Shown in pieces: positions 1 to 8,901 of a stretch of DNA of 64,000 nucleotides. Position 1 is the first letter of the stretch, and each line of letters opens with the position of its first letter. The position numbers were made by a program, and so were the translations under genes. The notes beneath the pieces are model-generated. The model worked only from the letters and a program-made list of their open reading frames with translations, was not told the DNA's origin and did no database searches. The stretch is taken from the NCBI GenBank assembly GCA_947626265.1, contig CANQRM010000003.1:116030-180029 (forward strand), in the 5' to 3' direction. This stretch comes from an uncultured Oscillospiraceae bacterium (lineage in GTDB: Bacteria > Bacillota > Clostridia > Oscillospirales > Oscillospiraceae).

Positions 1-715
1 GGCCCGTGGTGTAGGAGTTGATGAGCACAAAAAGGGGGTCGTCTGAAAGCAGCGGCACGATGGAGCTGACAAAGGGCCACAGGTCGTCCTCCAGCTTCCA
101 GACCTCCCCGCCGGGGCCCCGGCCGTAGGAGGGCGGGTCCATGATGATGGCGTCGTAGCGCCGTCTACGGCGTATCTCCCGCTGGCAGAACTTGCCGCAG
201 TCGTCCACGATCCAGCGCACGGGCTTATCCGCCACGCCGGAGCAGGCGGCGTTCTCCTTCGCCCAGGCCACCATGCCCTTGGCCGCGTCCACGTGGCACA
301 CCTCCGCCCCGGCGGCGAGACACGCCGCCGTGGCACCGCCGGTGTAGGCAAAGAGGTTCAGCACCCGGATGGGGCGCTTCGCATTGCGTATCTTTTCCAT
401 GGCCCAGTCCCAGTTGGCGGCCTGCTCGGGGAAGAGGCCCGTGTGCTTGAAGCTCATGGGCTTGACCTGAAAGGTGAGCTCGCCATAGCGTATCTGCCAG
501 CTGGGGGGCAGGGAATTCTTCTCCCAGGCCCCGCCGCCGGAGCTGGACCGGCGGTATCGGGCGTCGGGCCGGCGCCAGCGGGGGTCGGACCGTTCCGTGG
601 CCCATATGGCCTGGGGGTCCGGGCGCAGGAGGATATGGCTGCCCCAGCGCTCCAGCTTCTCCCCGCCGGAGGCGTCTATGAGCTCATAGTCCCGCCACTT
701 GTCCGCGACCCACAT
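1..715 (-). CDS. Class I SAM-dependent methyltransferase, RlmI/RlmK type, C-terminus cut off by window edge
   Basis: About 238 codons are visible, starting at the ATG complementary to 713-715; the C-terminus lies beyond base 1. The Rossmann glycine motif is seen as VLNLFAYTGGATAACLAAGA, followed by the HVD acidic strand end, and the catalytic-type motif IV as IIMDPPSYGRG. These are typical of the COG1092 family that methylates 23S rRNA or related RNAs. The N-terminal 90 residues are basic and unlike the PUA domain of the second family member at 24.7 kb, so the two are not duplicates. The substrate cannot be told from sequence. A good promoter lies just upstream. Confidence 0.85.
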   Translation of the reverse strand, partial: MWVADKWRDYELIDASGGEKLERWGSHILLRPDPQAIWATERSDPRWRRPDARYRRSSSGGGAWEKNSLPPSWQIRYGELTFQVKPMSFKHTGLFPEQAANWDWAMEKIRNAKRPIRVLNLFAYTGGATAACLAAGAEVCHVDAAKGMVAWAKENAACSGVADKPVRWIVDDCGKFCQREIRRRRRYDAIIMDPPSYGRGPGGEVWKLEDDLWPFVSSIVPLLSDDPLFVLINSYTTG

Positions 716-752
716 GGTATCCAAATTCCCCCAGGTTACAATTTGACTACAT

Positions 753-781
753 ATTATAACACTTGTTTCCGGGCTGGTCAA
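753..781 (-). promoter_or_regulatory. Sigma-A promoter of the methyltransferase
   Basis: Minus strand: TTGACC (781-776), 17-nt spacer, TATAAT (758-753). It lies about 40 bp upstream of the start codon at 715 and points the right way. Confidence 0.7.
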
Positions 782-858
782 TGCCTCACAGACCGGGCAC
801 CGCGGTCATATCCTGCGATAGACGGGCGATAACGCCCGCGTTTGGAGGATAGGGACCA

Positions 859-1413
859 TTGCATATATTGGAAGAGTTTTTATTGGTGCTGGGCCTGAGC
901 ATGGACGGCTTCGCCGCCTCCGTGTGCATGGGCATGGCGGCGGGGGGCCGGCGGATCGGCCCCATCGTGGCCATCATGAGCGGGTTTCATGTGGGCATGC
1001 TCCTCTTAGGCTACGCTATAGGCGTGGGCCTGCCCGACACCCTGGCCGCCATGTACCCCTGGGCGGCGGGGCTGCTCTTGGCGGGCATGGGCACGAAGAT
1101 GCTCATCGAGGCCCGAAAGCCCGAGGAGGAGCTCCGGGCGGGGCAGTCGGCGGCGTCCATCGCGGCCCTCTCCCTCGCCACCAGCATAGACGCCATGACC
1201 GTGGGGGTCACCTTCGCGGTGATGGCTGTGCCCGCCCTGCGGGCGGGGGCCATGGTGGCGGCGGTGATGGGTTCGCTCTCCACCCTGGGGGCCACCCTGG
1301 GAGGCCGGGTGGGCCGGTCCCGCCGCCGGGCGGCCCGGACGGCGGGCGGGGCCATACTGTGCCTGCTGGGCCTAAAGCTCCTGCTGGGGGCTTTGGGGGT
1401 CATCGGCTTTTGA
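859..1413 (+). CDS. mntP: MntP-family manganese efflux pump
   Basis: A 184-aa polytopic membrane protein with about six hydrophobic segments. Two related halves carry the family acidic motifs: GLSMDGFAAS near residue 14 and ATSIDAMTVG near residue 115. In the MntP (DUF204) family the paired Asp residues in helices 1 and 4 are needed for Mn2+ export. Start is a TTG placed 10 nt after TTTGGAGG. A 6-bp hairpin (arms 823-828 and 833-838) sits directly in front of the ribosome site and could affect translation. I looked for the yybP-ykoY Mn riboswitch, which often controls this family, and did not see its conserved loops. Confidence 0.9.
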   Translation: MHILEEFLLVLGLSMDGFAASVCMGMAAGGRRIGPIVAIMSGFHVGMLLLGYAIGVGLPDTLAAMYPWAAGLLLAGMGTKMLIEARKPEEELRAGQSAASIAALSLATSIDAMTVGVTFAVMAVPALRAGAMVAAVMGSLSTLGATLGGRVGRSRRRAARTAGGAILCLLGLKLLLGALGVIGF

Positions 1414-1419
1414 ACCACT

Positions 1420-1447
1420 TTGCGTCAAGCTAATAATATGTTATAAT
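1420..1447 (+). promoter_or_regulatory. Promoter of addBA, predicted to give a leaderless mRNA
   Basis: TTGCGT (1420-1425), 16-nt spacer, TATAAT (1442-1447). Transcription would begin about seven bases after the -10 box, at or next to the addB ATG (1454). No Shine-Dalgarno sequence is present between the -10 box and the ATG. Confidence 0.55.
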
Positions 1448-1453
1448 CGGAAC

Positions 1454-4400
1454 ATGGTACGAACGATCATTGGCCGGGCGGGCGCCGGGAAGACGGCGCT
1501 GGTGTTCCGGGAGATAGCCGAATATGTGCGCCAGGGCGTGGGAAAGACGGTCCTGCTGGTGCCGGAGCAGTACAGCCACGAGGCGGAGCGGGAGCTCTGC
1601 GCCGCCGCGGGGGATACCCTGAGCCGGTACGGGGAGGTGCTGTCCTTCACGGGCCTGGCGCGGAAGGTGTTCGCCCAGGCGGGCGGGGAACGGCCCGCCA
1701 TGGACGGGGCCGGGCGGCTTTTGTGCATGGCCGTGGCGGCCCAGGGGCTGGAGGGCCAGCTTCGTGTCTACCACCGGGGACGGCAGGAGCCCCGGACCCT
1801 GGACAGCCTCACCCGGGCCATGGAGGAGCTGAAAAACGCCGGGGTGAGCCCCGCGGAGCTGGCCGCCGCGGCGGAGCATACCCAGGGGGCGCTTTCTGAC
1901 AAGCTGCGGGACCTGGGCCTTCTCATGGAGGCCTACACCGCCGTGGAGAGCCTCTCCGGGGCGGACAGCGCTGACCGCCTTTCGTCCCTCGCGGCCCTGC
2001 TGGGGGATAGCGACGTCAGTGGCCGGTACTATGCCGACGGCTTTTCCGATTTCACGGCTCTGGAAAAGGAGGTCCTGCGGCAGATCGTCCGGGCCGGGGC
2101 GGACCTGACCGTGTGCCTCACCTGCGACGAGAGCCGGGAGGGGGCCAGCCTATTGCCTCTCGCCACCGCCCGGTGGCTCAGGACCGTGGCGGGGGAGTAC
2201 GGCGCGGAGTATGTGGAACAGCGTGTGGAGCCGGCAGGGCCCGTGACGCCCATACGGTATTACTGCGACCATCTCTTCGACTTCGGTGCGCCGTCTTACG
2301 AGGGCGGGACCGGCGCGGTCCGGTGCGTCCGGGCGGGGGACATATCCCAGGAATGCGAGCTGGCGGCGGCCCGGATGGCGGAACTGGCCCGGGGCGGGTG
2401 CCGCTGGCGGGACATGGCCGTGGCGGCCCGGGGCTTTGGGGACTACCGCACGGCGCTGGAGAGCGCCTGCGCCCGGTACGGGGTGCCGCTGTTTTTATCC
2501 GGCCGGGGGGACACCCTGCAAAAGAGCCTGCCCCTGTCCCTTTCCTGCGCCATGGAGGCGGTGTGCCGGGGCTATGAGTACGAATCCGTGTTCGGATACC
2601 TCAAGACCGGTCTGGGGCCCATATCGTTGGAGGATACCGATATATTGGAAAACTACGCCCTTCTCTGGGGCGTCCGGGGCCGGCAGTGGGACAGGCCCTG
2701 GACCATGCACCCGGAGGGGTACAACCGGGAGATGGACGACCGGGCGAAGGAGACGCTGGACAAGCTCAACGCCCTGCGCCGGGCGGTCATCACGCCCCTC
2801 AAAGCCTTGGAAGAGCGCGCATCCAAGGCGGCCACGGCCCGGGAACAGGCCATGGCCCTGGCGGCGTTTCTGGAAGATACGAAACTTGCTGAACGCCTCG
2901 AGGCCCGGACGGCGGAGCTGGCAGCCCGGGGGCGGCCTGAGGCGGCGGCGGAGCAGGCCCGGCTGTGGGACATCCTGTGCGGGGCCCTGGAGCAGTTTGC
3001 CGCCGTGCTGGGGGACATGGCCATGGACGCAGCACAGTTTGATGGTCTCTTCACCCTCATGCTGTCCAAATACGACGTGAACGTCATCCCCGTGTCCCTG
3101 GACAGGGTCAGTGCCGGGGAGATCGACGCCATGCGCCGGCGCCACACCCGCCATTTGATCCTTCTGGGCGCGGCGGACGGGCGCATCCCCGCCCCGGAGG
3201 CGGCGGGGGGCGTGTTCACCCCCGACGAGCGGGAAGAGCTGGCGGCCCTGGGCCTGGACGTGGGCAGCGCGGAGGAGGACCTGGGCCGGGAACTGGGGCG
3301 CATCTACAGCTGCCTCACCCTGCCCTCCGAGAGCCTCACCATGAGCTGGCCCGCGGTGGATGCCGCCGGGGAGGACCAGCGCCCCGGGCTTCTCATAAAC
3401 AGGGCGCGCGACCTTCTGGGCGTCGTACCCGTGCAGGGGGATATCCTCCGGGCCCGGACCTTTGCGGCGGGCCCCGCCTTCTCCCTGGCCCTGCGGGGCC
3501 GGCGGGGGGAGGCGGAGCCGGTATGTCTCGCGGCCCGGGACTATTTTGCCACACAAGGCCGGAAGGCGGACTTGGACAGGCTGGCGCAAGCGGCCCGGGC
3601 CGTGCCCGGGCCTCTGGGGCCGGGAGCGGTGCGGGACCTCTACGGCCCCGAGCCCAGGATGAGCCCCACCCGGGCGGAGAAGTTCGCCGGGTGCCGGTTC
3701 TCCTACTTTTTGCAGTACGGCCTGCGGGCCAAGCCCCGGGTGAAGGAGGTCTTCGCCGCCCGGGACTACGGCACGTTCATGCACTACATATTGGAGAACG
3801 TGGCCCGGTCCGTGCTGGACGAGGGCGGCTTTGCCGCGGTGGATGAAAAGCGCCTCACGGCCCTGACGGACCAGTGGGTGGAAAAGTATATCGCCGACGA
3901 GATGGGGGGCTTTGCCGACCGGACGGCCCGGTTCGCCTACCTCTTCCGGCGGCTGCGGGCCACGGTCCGGCGGGTGGTGCGGGACATGTGGGAGGAGCTG
4001 AAAGACTCTAAGTTCCAGCCCATCGACCTGGAGCTGGACCTGGCCGCCGGGGGCGCCCCCGCCCCGGGGGAGCCGGTGCTCTCCGGCCGGGCGGACCGGG
4101 TGGACGGCTGGGTGCAGGGGGATACCCTGTATCTTCGCATCACGGACTACAAGACCGGCGTGAAGCATTTCGATCTCTCCGACGTGTGCATGGGCCTCAA
4201 CCTGCAAATGCTCTTGTACCTCTTCGCCCTGGAACGGCACGGCCAAGAGCGCTTCGGCGCCAAAGAAATACGCCCCGCGGGGGTGCTCTACTCCATGGCC
4301 AAGTTCGAGATCACCGACGCCGCCGGCGACGTGACGGACGAGGAGCTGGAGAAACTGCGGCGCGCCGCGGGGAAGAATTATACCAAGCGCAGCGGCCTGC

Positions 4401-4753
4401 TGCTGGACGACGAGACCGTGCTCCAGGCCATGGAGCCGGAGATGGGCCGGCGCTTCCTGCCGGTGAAGATCACGAAAAACGGCGTCGCCGCTTCGGCGGA
4501 TGGCACGCTGGCGAGCCTGGAGCGCTTCGGCGCATTGAACCGATACATAGACGACACCTTGGCAAATTTGGCGGCGGAGCTCAAGGCGGGCAGCGTGACC
4601 CAGGACCCCTGGTATCGGGATGGCAGCGAGAACGCCTGCCGCTGGTGCGACTTTAAAGAGGCCTGCCGCTTTGAGGAGACCGGCGGCGCCTGGCGCATGC
4701 GCACGAAGCTCAATACCGAGGACGCGTGGAAGAGGATAGAAGGCCATGAGTGA
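1454..4753 (+). CDS. addB: ATP-dependent helicase/nuclease subunit AddB
   Basis: At 1099 aa this is full length for AddB. With AddA it forms the Gram-positive RecBCD equivalent that resects DNA double-strand ends up to Chi sites for RecA loading. The N-terminus MVRTIIGRAGAGKT is the family start with an intact Walker A, which fixes the ATG at 1454. The C-terminal RecB-like nuclease has the catalytic ITDYKTG near residue 896. Cysteines in KFAGCRFSYF (~740) and in ACRWCDFKEAC (~1062-1071) match the four ligands of the family's iron-sulfur staple. It overlaps addA by 8 bp, so the two are translationally coupled. Confidence 0.95.
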   Translation: MVRTIIGRAGAGKTALVFREIAEYVRQGVGKTVLLVPEQYSHEAERELCAAAGDTLSRYGEVLSFTGLARKVFAQAGGERPAMDGAGRLLCMAVAAQGLEGQLRVYHRGRQEPRTLDSLTRAMEELKNAGVSPAELAAAAEHTQGALSDKLRDLGLLMEAYTAVESLSGADSADRLSSLAALLGDSDVSGRYYADGFSDFTALEKEVLRQIVRAGADLTVCLTCDESREGASLLPLATARWLRTVAGEYGAEYVEQRVEPAGPVTPIRYYCDHLFDFGAPSYEGGTGAVRCVRAGDISQECELAAARMAELARGGCRWRDMAVAARGFGDYRTALESACARYGVPLFLSGRGDTLQKSLPLSLSCAMEAVCRGYEYESVFGYLKTGLGPISLEDTDILENYALLWGVRGRQWDRPWTMHPEGYNREMDDRAKETLDKLNALRRAVITPLKALEERASKAATAREQAMALAAFLEDTKLAERLEARTAELAARGRPEAAAEQARLWDILCGALEQFAAVLGDMAMDAAQFDGLFTLMLSKYDVNVIPVSLDRVSAGEIDAMRRRHTRHLILLGAADGRIPAPEAAGGVFTPDEREELAALGLDVGSAEEDLGRELGRIYSCLTLPSESLTMSWPAVDAAGEDQRPGLLINRARDLLGVVPVQGDILRARTFAAGPAFSLALRGRRGEAEPVCLAARDYFATQGRKADLDRLAQAARAVPGPLGPGAVRDLYGPEPRMSPTRAEKFAGCRFSYFLQYGLRAKPRVKEVFAARDYGTFMHYILENVARSVLDEGGFAAVDEKRLTALTDQWVEKYIADEMGGFADRTARFAYLFRRLRATVRRVVRDMWEELKDSKFQPIDLELDLAAGGAPAPGEPVLSGRADRVDGWVQGDTLYLRITDYKTGVKHFDLSDVCMGLNLQMLLYLFALERHGQERFGAKEIRPAGVLYSMAKFEITDAAGDVTDEELEKLRRAAGKNYTKRSGLLLDDETVLQAMEPEMGRRFLPVKITKNGVAASADGTLASLERFGALNRYIDDTLANLAAELKAGSVTQDPWYRDGSENACRWCDFKEACRFEETGGAWRMRTKLNTEDAWKRIEGHE

Positions 4754-7700
4754 CATCAAACTGACCCCCTCCCAGGCCCGGGCGGTGGGATACCGGGGCG
4801 GCCCGGCGCTGGTCAGCGCCGCGGCGGGCAGCGGCAAGACCCGCGTGCTCACCGAGCGGCTCATGGCGCGGGTGCTGGAGGGGGAGGACATCGACCGGTT
4901 TCTCGTCATCACCTTCACCCGGGCCGCCGCGGCGGAGCTGCGGGGGCGGATTTTGTCCGAGCTGAACGCCCGCATCGGGGCGGACCCGGGCAATGCCCGC
5001 CTCAGGCGGCAGAGCGCCCTTCTCTACCGGGCGAAGATCGGCACCATCGACAGCTTCTGCACGGACCTGGTCCGGGAAAACGCCCATATACTCGGCATCA
5101 GCCCCGGCTTTTCCATCCTGGACAATGACCGTGCCCTGACCATGCAGGCCCGGGCGCTGGAGGATGTGCTGGACCGGGCCTACGAGCGCATAGACGCAGA
5201 GCCGGACCTGAAAGCGCTCATCGACGGCGTGGGGGCGGGCCGGGATGACGGAGCGTTGGGAAGGACCATAGCGGAGCTGTACGGAAAGCTCCGCAGCTAC
5301 CCCTTCCCCTGGGCCTGGGCGGAGAAGGTCCTGGCGGGCCTGGATACGTCCGGCCTCGACGACGCGGGCCTGACCCCCTGGGGCCGGGTGCTGCTGGACG
5401 ACGCGGCCGCCGAGGCCGCGTATCAGGCGGCGGCACTTGAACGGGCCGTGGCGGAGCAGATGGAAGGTCCGGACCGGGCGCCGGTGAAAGAAAAATACGG
5501 CCCTTCTTTTGAGGAGATGGCCCTGCACTTCCGGGATATCGCCCGGGCCTGCGGCGAGAGCTGGGACAAGGCCTGCGCTATGGCGGCCGAGCCGGACCCA
5601 AAGCTGAATTCCCTGCGAAACTATGACGGCGACGTGGAGGGCGTCAAGGCCATCTGGAAACAGGCCAAGGACGCCGCTGAGCGCCTGCGGAGGACCCTGC
5701 GGGGCGAGAGCGCCGCACTTTTGAGAGAAATCGCCGCCTCCCGGGGACCGCTCACGGCCTTGGTGGGGCTGGTGCAGGAGCTGGACGAAGAGTACGCCCG
5801 GCGCAAGCGCCGGGCCGACAGCTATGATTTCGCGGACATGGAGCACATGGCCGTGGAGCTGCTGTGCGGCGAAGATGGCGGCCCCACGGCTCTGGCCGGG
5901 ACGGTGTCCGCCCGGTTCGCCGAGGTGATGGTGGACGAGTACCAGGACGTGAACCGGGTCCAGGAGACCCTCTTCCGGCGGGTGTCCGGGGAGGGGCAGC
6001 GGCTGTTCCTGGTGGGGGACGTGAAGCAGGCCGTGTACCGCTTCCGCATGGCGGAGCCGGGTATCTTCAACGAGTACTACGAGCGCTTCGGCCGCAAAGA
6101 CGGCGGCGAATTGATATTGCTGCAGGAGAATTTCCGCAGCCGCGCCGCGGTGCTGGAGGCCTGCAACGCCGTGTTCTCCCGCATCATGTCCCGGGACCTG
6201 GGCGAGGTGGACTATGACGCCGCCGCCCGGCTCATCCCCGGGGCGGCCTATCCCCCTGAGGGGGAGATGAAGCCGGAGCTGTGCCTCATATCCAGCGAGG
6301 ATAAAGAGGAGGGCGAGGAGCGCCTGGGCCCCGAGACCCGGTACGTGGCCCGGCGCATCCGGGACATGGTGGAGGCGGAGCATATGCCCGTCGCCGACGG
6401 CCTGGGCGGGACCCGGCCGGTGCGGTACGGGGACATCGCCGTTCTTCTGCGCACCCCCAATACCACCGGCGGGGCCTACCGCCGGGCATTGCAGGAGCTG
6501 GGCGTGCCCGTCAGCGCCCGGCAGGGCGGGGCCTTCTTCACCCAGCCGGAGATCAGCTTCGCCATGAGCATGCTCGCGGTAGTGGACAACCCCCGCCAGG
6601 ACGTGCCCCTCATCGCGGTCCTGCGGGGCCTGCCCTTCGGCTTCACGCCCGACGAGCTCAGCGCCGTCCGGGCGGCGGGGAAGGGGGACATGTGGGACGC
6701 CCTCCGGCGCCGGGCGGAGCAGGATGAGCGCTGTGCCCATGTGGTGGACATCATCCGGGACCTGCGGAGCTTTGCCCGGGAGGAGCCCATGGACAGCCTC
6801 CTGCGGCGGCTCTACGACGAGACGGAGCTCATGACCGTGTGCGGGGCTCTCGCGGACGGGGGCCGCCGGACCGGGGAGCTGATGCAGCTTTATGAGTACG
6901 CCCGGCGGTTCGAGGAAAGCGGCAGTCACGGGCTTTTCCGGTTCATAAGCTGGCTGCGGGACCTGGAGGACCAGGGCCGGGAGCCCCCCATGCCCGTCTC
7001 GTCGGACGCGGTGCAGATCATGAGCGTGCACAAGTCCAAGGGTCTGGAATTCCCCGTGGTGTTTCTGGCGGACGCCGCCCACGGCTGGAACGACCAGCGC
7101 ACCGGGCAGGTGCTCTGCCATGAAAAGCTGGGCCTGGGCATGAAGATCACGGACCCGGTGCGGGGCGTGCGCTGGCCCACGTTGTGCTGGAAGGCCATCG
7201 ATATGGCGGAGAAGCGGGAGGACCTGTCCGAGCAGGAGCGGCTTTTGTATGTGGCCATGACCCGGGCCAGGGAACGGCTCGTCATGACCGCCACGGTGAA
7301 GGACCCGGCGGGGAAGCTTAAAAAGTACGCTCCCGCGGGGCCGGGGCCCATCAGCCCCCGTATCCTGATGCGGGCGGACAGCACCGCCCCCTGGCTCATG
7401 CGGGCCGCCCTGGCGGACGGGGGCGAGACGATGGACATCATCCTGCCGGAGAGCGCGGCGGCGGAGGAGACGGAGGCGGCGGCGGAAGAGCGGCCCCTGC
7501 CCCCGGCGGACCCGGCCCTGACGGCCCAGATCGGCGAGAGGCTTGCATGGCGGTATCCCTATGAGGCGTCGGTGAGCCTGCCCAGCAAGCTCACGGCCAC
7601 GGCGGCCTCCGAGCTGGCGGCGGGGACTGTGGACCCGGAGGCCGTGGACCTGACGGCGGCGCCCGTGGTGACCGCGCGGCTGCGCAGGCCCGACTTTGGC

Positions 7701-8231
7701 CGGGCAGAGCGGGACCTGACCGGCCCGGAGCGGGGCGTGGCGGCCCATCTGGTCATGCAGCACATAGATTTTGCCAAGACCGGCTCAGAGGCGGACATCG
7801 CCGCCGAGATCGCCCGGATGGAGGCCATGGGCTTTCTGGATGCGCGCCAGGCCCGGGCGGTGGAGCCGGGGGACATCCTGGCCTTCTTCCGTTCGACGCT
7901 GGGGCAAAGGCTTTTGAAAGCGGACAGGGTGATACGGGAGTTCCGGTTCTCCCTGCTCTGCCCGGCGGGGCTGTGGTACCCCCAGGCACCCGAAGGGGAG
8001 CAGGTGCTGCTGCAGGGCGTGGTGGACTGCTGCCTGGAGGAAGAAGGCGCCCTCACGGTCATCGACTTCAAGACCGACGGGCACATGGACCCCGAGCGGT
8101 ATACCGGGCAATTGCAGGCCTACGCCGCCGCCATGGAGCGGATATGGAAAAAGCCGGTGCGGCAGGCGAAGCTGTGGTACCTGCGGCTGCGCAAAGAAGC
8201 GGACTGTCCGCTGCCCGGGGACAGAGAGTGA
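4746..8231 (+). CDS. addA: ATP-dependent helicase/nuclease subunit AddA
   Basis: A 1161-aa UvrD-type helicase fused to a RecB-type nuclease, the partner of AddB. Visible motifs are Walker A (SAAAGSGKTRVLTERL, residues ~20-35), the Walker B variant VDEYQDVN, motif III/IV LVGDVKQAVYRFRMA, motif V SVHKSKGLEFPVVF and motif VI LYVAMTRARERL. The nuclease active site LTVIDFKTDG is near residue 1104, followed by the family QLQAYAAAM motif. The start overlaps the end of addB. No frameshift or missing key residue was seen, so the AddAB system should be functional. Confidence 0.95.
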   Translation: MSDIKLTPSQARAVGYRGGPALVSAAAGSGKTRVLTERLMARVLEGEDIDRFLVITFTRAAAAELRGRILSELNARIGADPGNARLRRQSALLYRAKIGTIDSFCTDLVRENAHILGISPGFSILDNDRALTMQARALEDVLDRAYERIDAEPDLKALIDGVGAGRDDGALGRTIAELYGKLRSYPFPWAWAEKVLAGLDTSGLDDAGLTPWGRVLLDDAAAEAAYQAAALERAVAEQMEGPDRAPVKEKYGPSFEEMALHFRDIARACGESWDKACAMAAEPDPKLNSLRNYDGDVEGVKAIWKQAKDAAERLRRTLRGESAALLREIAASRGPLTALVGLVQELDEEYARRKRRADSYDFADMEHMAVELLCGEDGGPTALAGTVSARFAEVMVDEYQDVNRVQETLFRRVSGEGQRLFLVGDVKQAVYRFRMAEPGIFNEYYERFGRKDGGELILLQENFRSRAAVLEACNAVFSRIMSRDLGEVDYDAAARLIPGAAYPPEGEMKPELCLISSEDKEEGEERLGPETRYVARRIRDMVEAEHMPVADGLGGTRPVRYGDIAVLLRTPNTTGGAYRRALQELGVPVSARQGGAFFTQPEISFAMSMLAVVDNPRQDVPLIAVLRGLPFGFTPDELSAVRAAGKGDMWDALRRRAEQDERCAHVVDIIRDLRSFAREEPMDSLLRRLYDETELMTVCGALADGGRRTGELMQLYEYARRFEESGSHGLFRFISWLRDLEDQGREPPMPVSSDAVQIMSVHKSKGLEFPVVFLADAAHGWNDQRTGQVLCHEKLGLGMKITDPVRGVRWPTLCWKAIDMAEKREDLSEQERLLYVAMTRARERLVMTATVKDPAGKLKKYAPAGPGPISPRILMRADSTAPWLMRAALADGGETMDIILPESAAAEETEAAAEERPLPPADPALTAQIGERLAWRYPYEASVSLPSKLTATAASELAAGTVDPEAVDLTAAPVVTARLRRPDFGRAERDLTGPERGVAAHLVMQHIDFAKTGSEADIAAEIARMEAMGFLDARQARAVEPGDILAFFRSTLGQRLLKADRVIREFRFSLLCPAGLWYPQAPEGEQVLLQGVVDCCLEEEGALTVIDFKTDGHMDPERYTGQLQAYAAAMERIWKKPVRQAKLWYLRLRKEADCPLPGDRE

Positions 8232-8260
8232 AAAAAGTGCTCCTTTCCCGCAAAAAAACG

Positions 8261-8289
8261 TTGCGCTTTTCCGAAAGGTATGGTAATAT
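8261..8289 (+). promoter_or_regulatory. Promoter of rpmE
   Basis: TTGCGC (8261-8266), 17-nt spacer, TGG-TAATAT with an extended -10 (8281-8289). It lies about 65 bp before rpmE and just after the end of addA. Confidence 0.6.
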
Positions 8290-8357
8290 ACCACTTGCGT
8301 CTTGTAACGGCGGCCTGTGGGACCGCACTCAAGACAGCCTGAACTGAGGTGAATATC

Positions 8358-8561
8358 ATGAAGGAAGGCATCCATCCCAAGTACTATCGCACCAGCATCC
8401 GCTGCGCCTGCGGCAACGTGATCGAGACCGGCTCCACCCGGGAGAACATCACCGTTGAAATTTGCTCCAAGTGCCACCCGTTCTTCACCGGCAAGCAGAA
8501 GCTGGTGGACACCAGCGGCCGCGTGGACAAGTTCAACCGCAAGTACGGTCTGGCGAAGTAA
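8358..8561 (+). CDS. rpmE: 50S ribosomal protein L31, zinc-binding type
   Basis: 67 aa. Begins [10 protein letters not shown], typical of L31, and carries the four zinc ligands of the C+ form in RCACGNV and [12 protein letters not shown]. The ATG at 8358 is chosen because AGGTGA (8347-8352) lies 5 nt upstream; an in-frame GTG at 8349 falls inside that ribosome site and is rejected. It has its own promoter and terminator. The C+ form is the one usually replaced under zinc limitation by a C- paralogue; no such paralogue is in this window. Confidence 0.96.
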   Translation: MKEGIHPKYYRTSIRCACGNVIETGSTRENITVEICSKCHPFFTGKQKLVDTSGRVDKFNRKYGLAK

Positions 8562-8573
8562 GCCTACAAGTAA

Positions 8574-8606
8574 AAAGTCCCCCGCTCCCACTGAGCGGGG
8601 GACTTT
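8574..8606 (+). terminator. Intrinsic terminator-like hairpin after rpmE
   Basis: A perfect 14-bp stem (AAAGTCCCCCGCTC / GAGCGGGGGACTTT) with a 5-nt loop. The 3' T-run is only three bases. Confidence 0.7.
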
Positions 8607-8695
8607 GGCTGAACGGGGTTTCCAAAGTCTTACATTCATGGTTTTCTTTTCCAGCAGGCACATAGACCCCCAAAAAAGAGCAGGAGGCTGAATTT

Positions 8696-8860
8696 TTGAC
8701 GGCAGATTACAGGCACATGTACTACATCCTCTGCAACGCCGCGTCCAAGGCTCTGGACGCCATGCCGGAGGACGGCGGGGACGCCGCCGACGCGGCGGCG
8801 ATACTGCGCAAGGCCCTGGAAGAGGCCGAGGAGCTGTACATCCAGACCACAGAGGACTGA
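8696..8860 (+). CDS. Small acidic protein of unknown function, 54 aa
   Basis: Starts with TTG at 8696, eight bases after a perfect AGGAGG (8682-8687), and ends at TGA 8858-8860. The protein begins MTADYRHMYYILCNAASKAL and continues into an Ala/Glu-rich helix ending ELYIQTTED. The amphipathic helical content and ideal ribosome site suggest a real gene. I do not recognise the family. It is flanked by terminators on both sides, so it may be a separate transcription unit. Confidence 0.65.
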   Translation: MTADYRHMYYILCNAASKALDAMPEDGGDAADAAAILRKALEEAEELYIQTTED

Positions 8861-8894
8861 AAAAAGCGGCGCGCCCACAGGCGCACCGCTTTTT
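8861..8894. terminator. Bidirectional terminator between the 54-aa ORF and the ABC operon
   Basis: 15-bp stem with one mismatch, flanked by A-run and T-run (AAAAAGCGG...CCGCTTTTT). It serves the two convergent transcripts. Confidence 0.8.
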
Positions 8895-8901
8895 GTATGC
8901 C

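Noticed and set aside
716..858. Mn-sensing yybP-ykoY riboswitch before mntP
   Set aside because: The conserved loop sequences are not present; only a 6-bp hairpin next to the ribosome site.
2495..4993. 832-aa open frame on the minus strand opposite addB
   Set aside because: Shadow of the GC-rich addB gene: Gly/Pro/His/Arg-rich composition, no domain, no ribosome site.
4710..7763. 1017-aa open frame on the minus strand opposite addA
   Set aside because: Same kind of shadow, caused by low stop frequency in GC-rich DNA; addA has all helicase and nuclease motifs.
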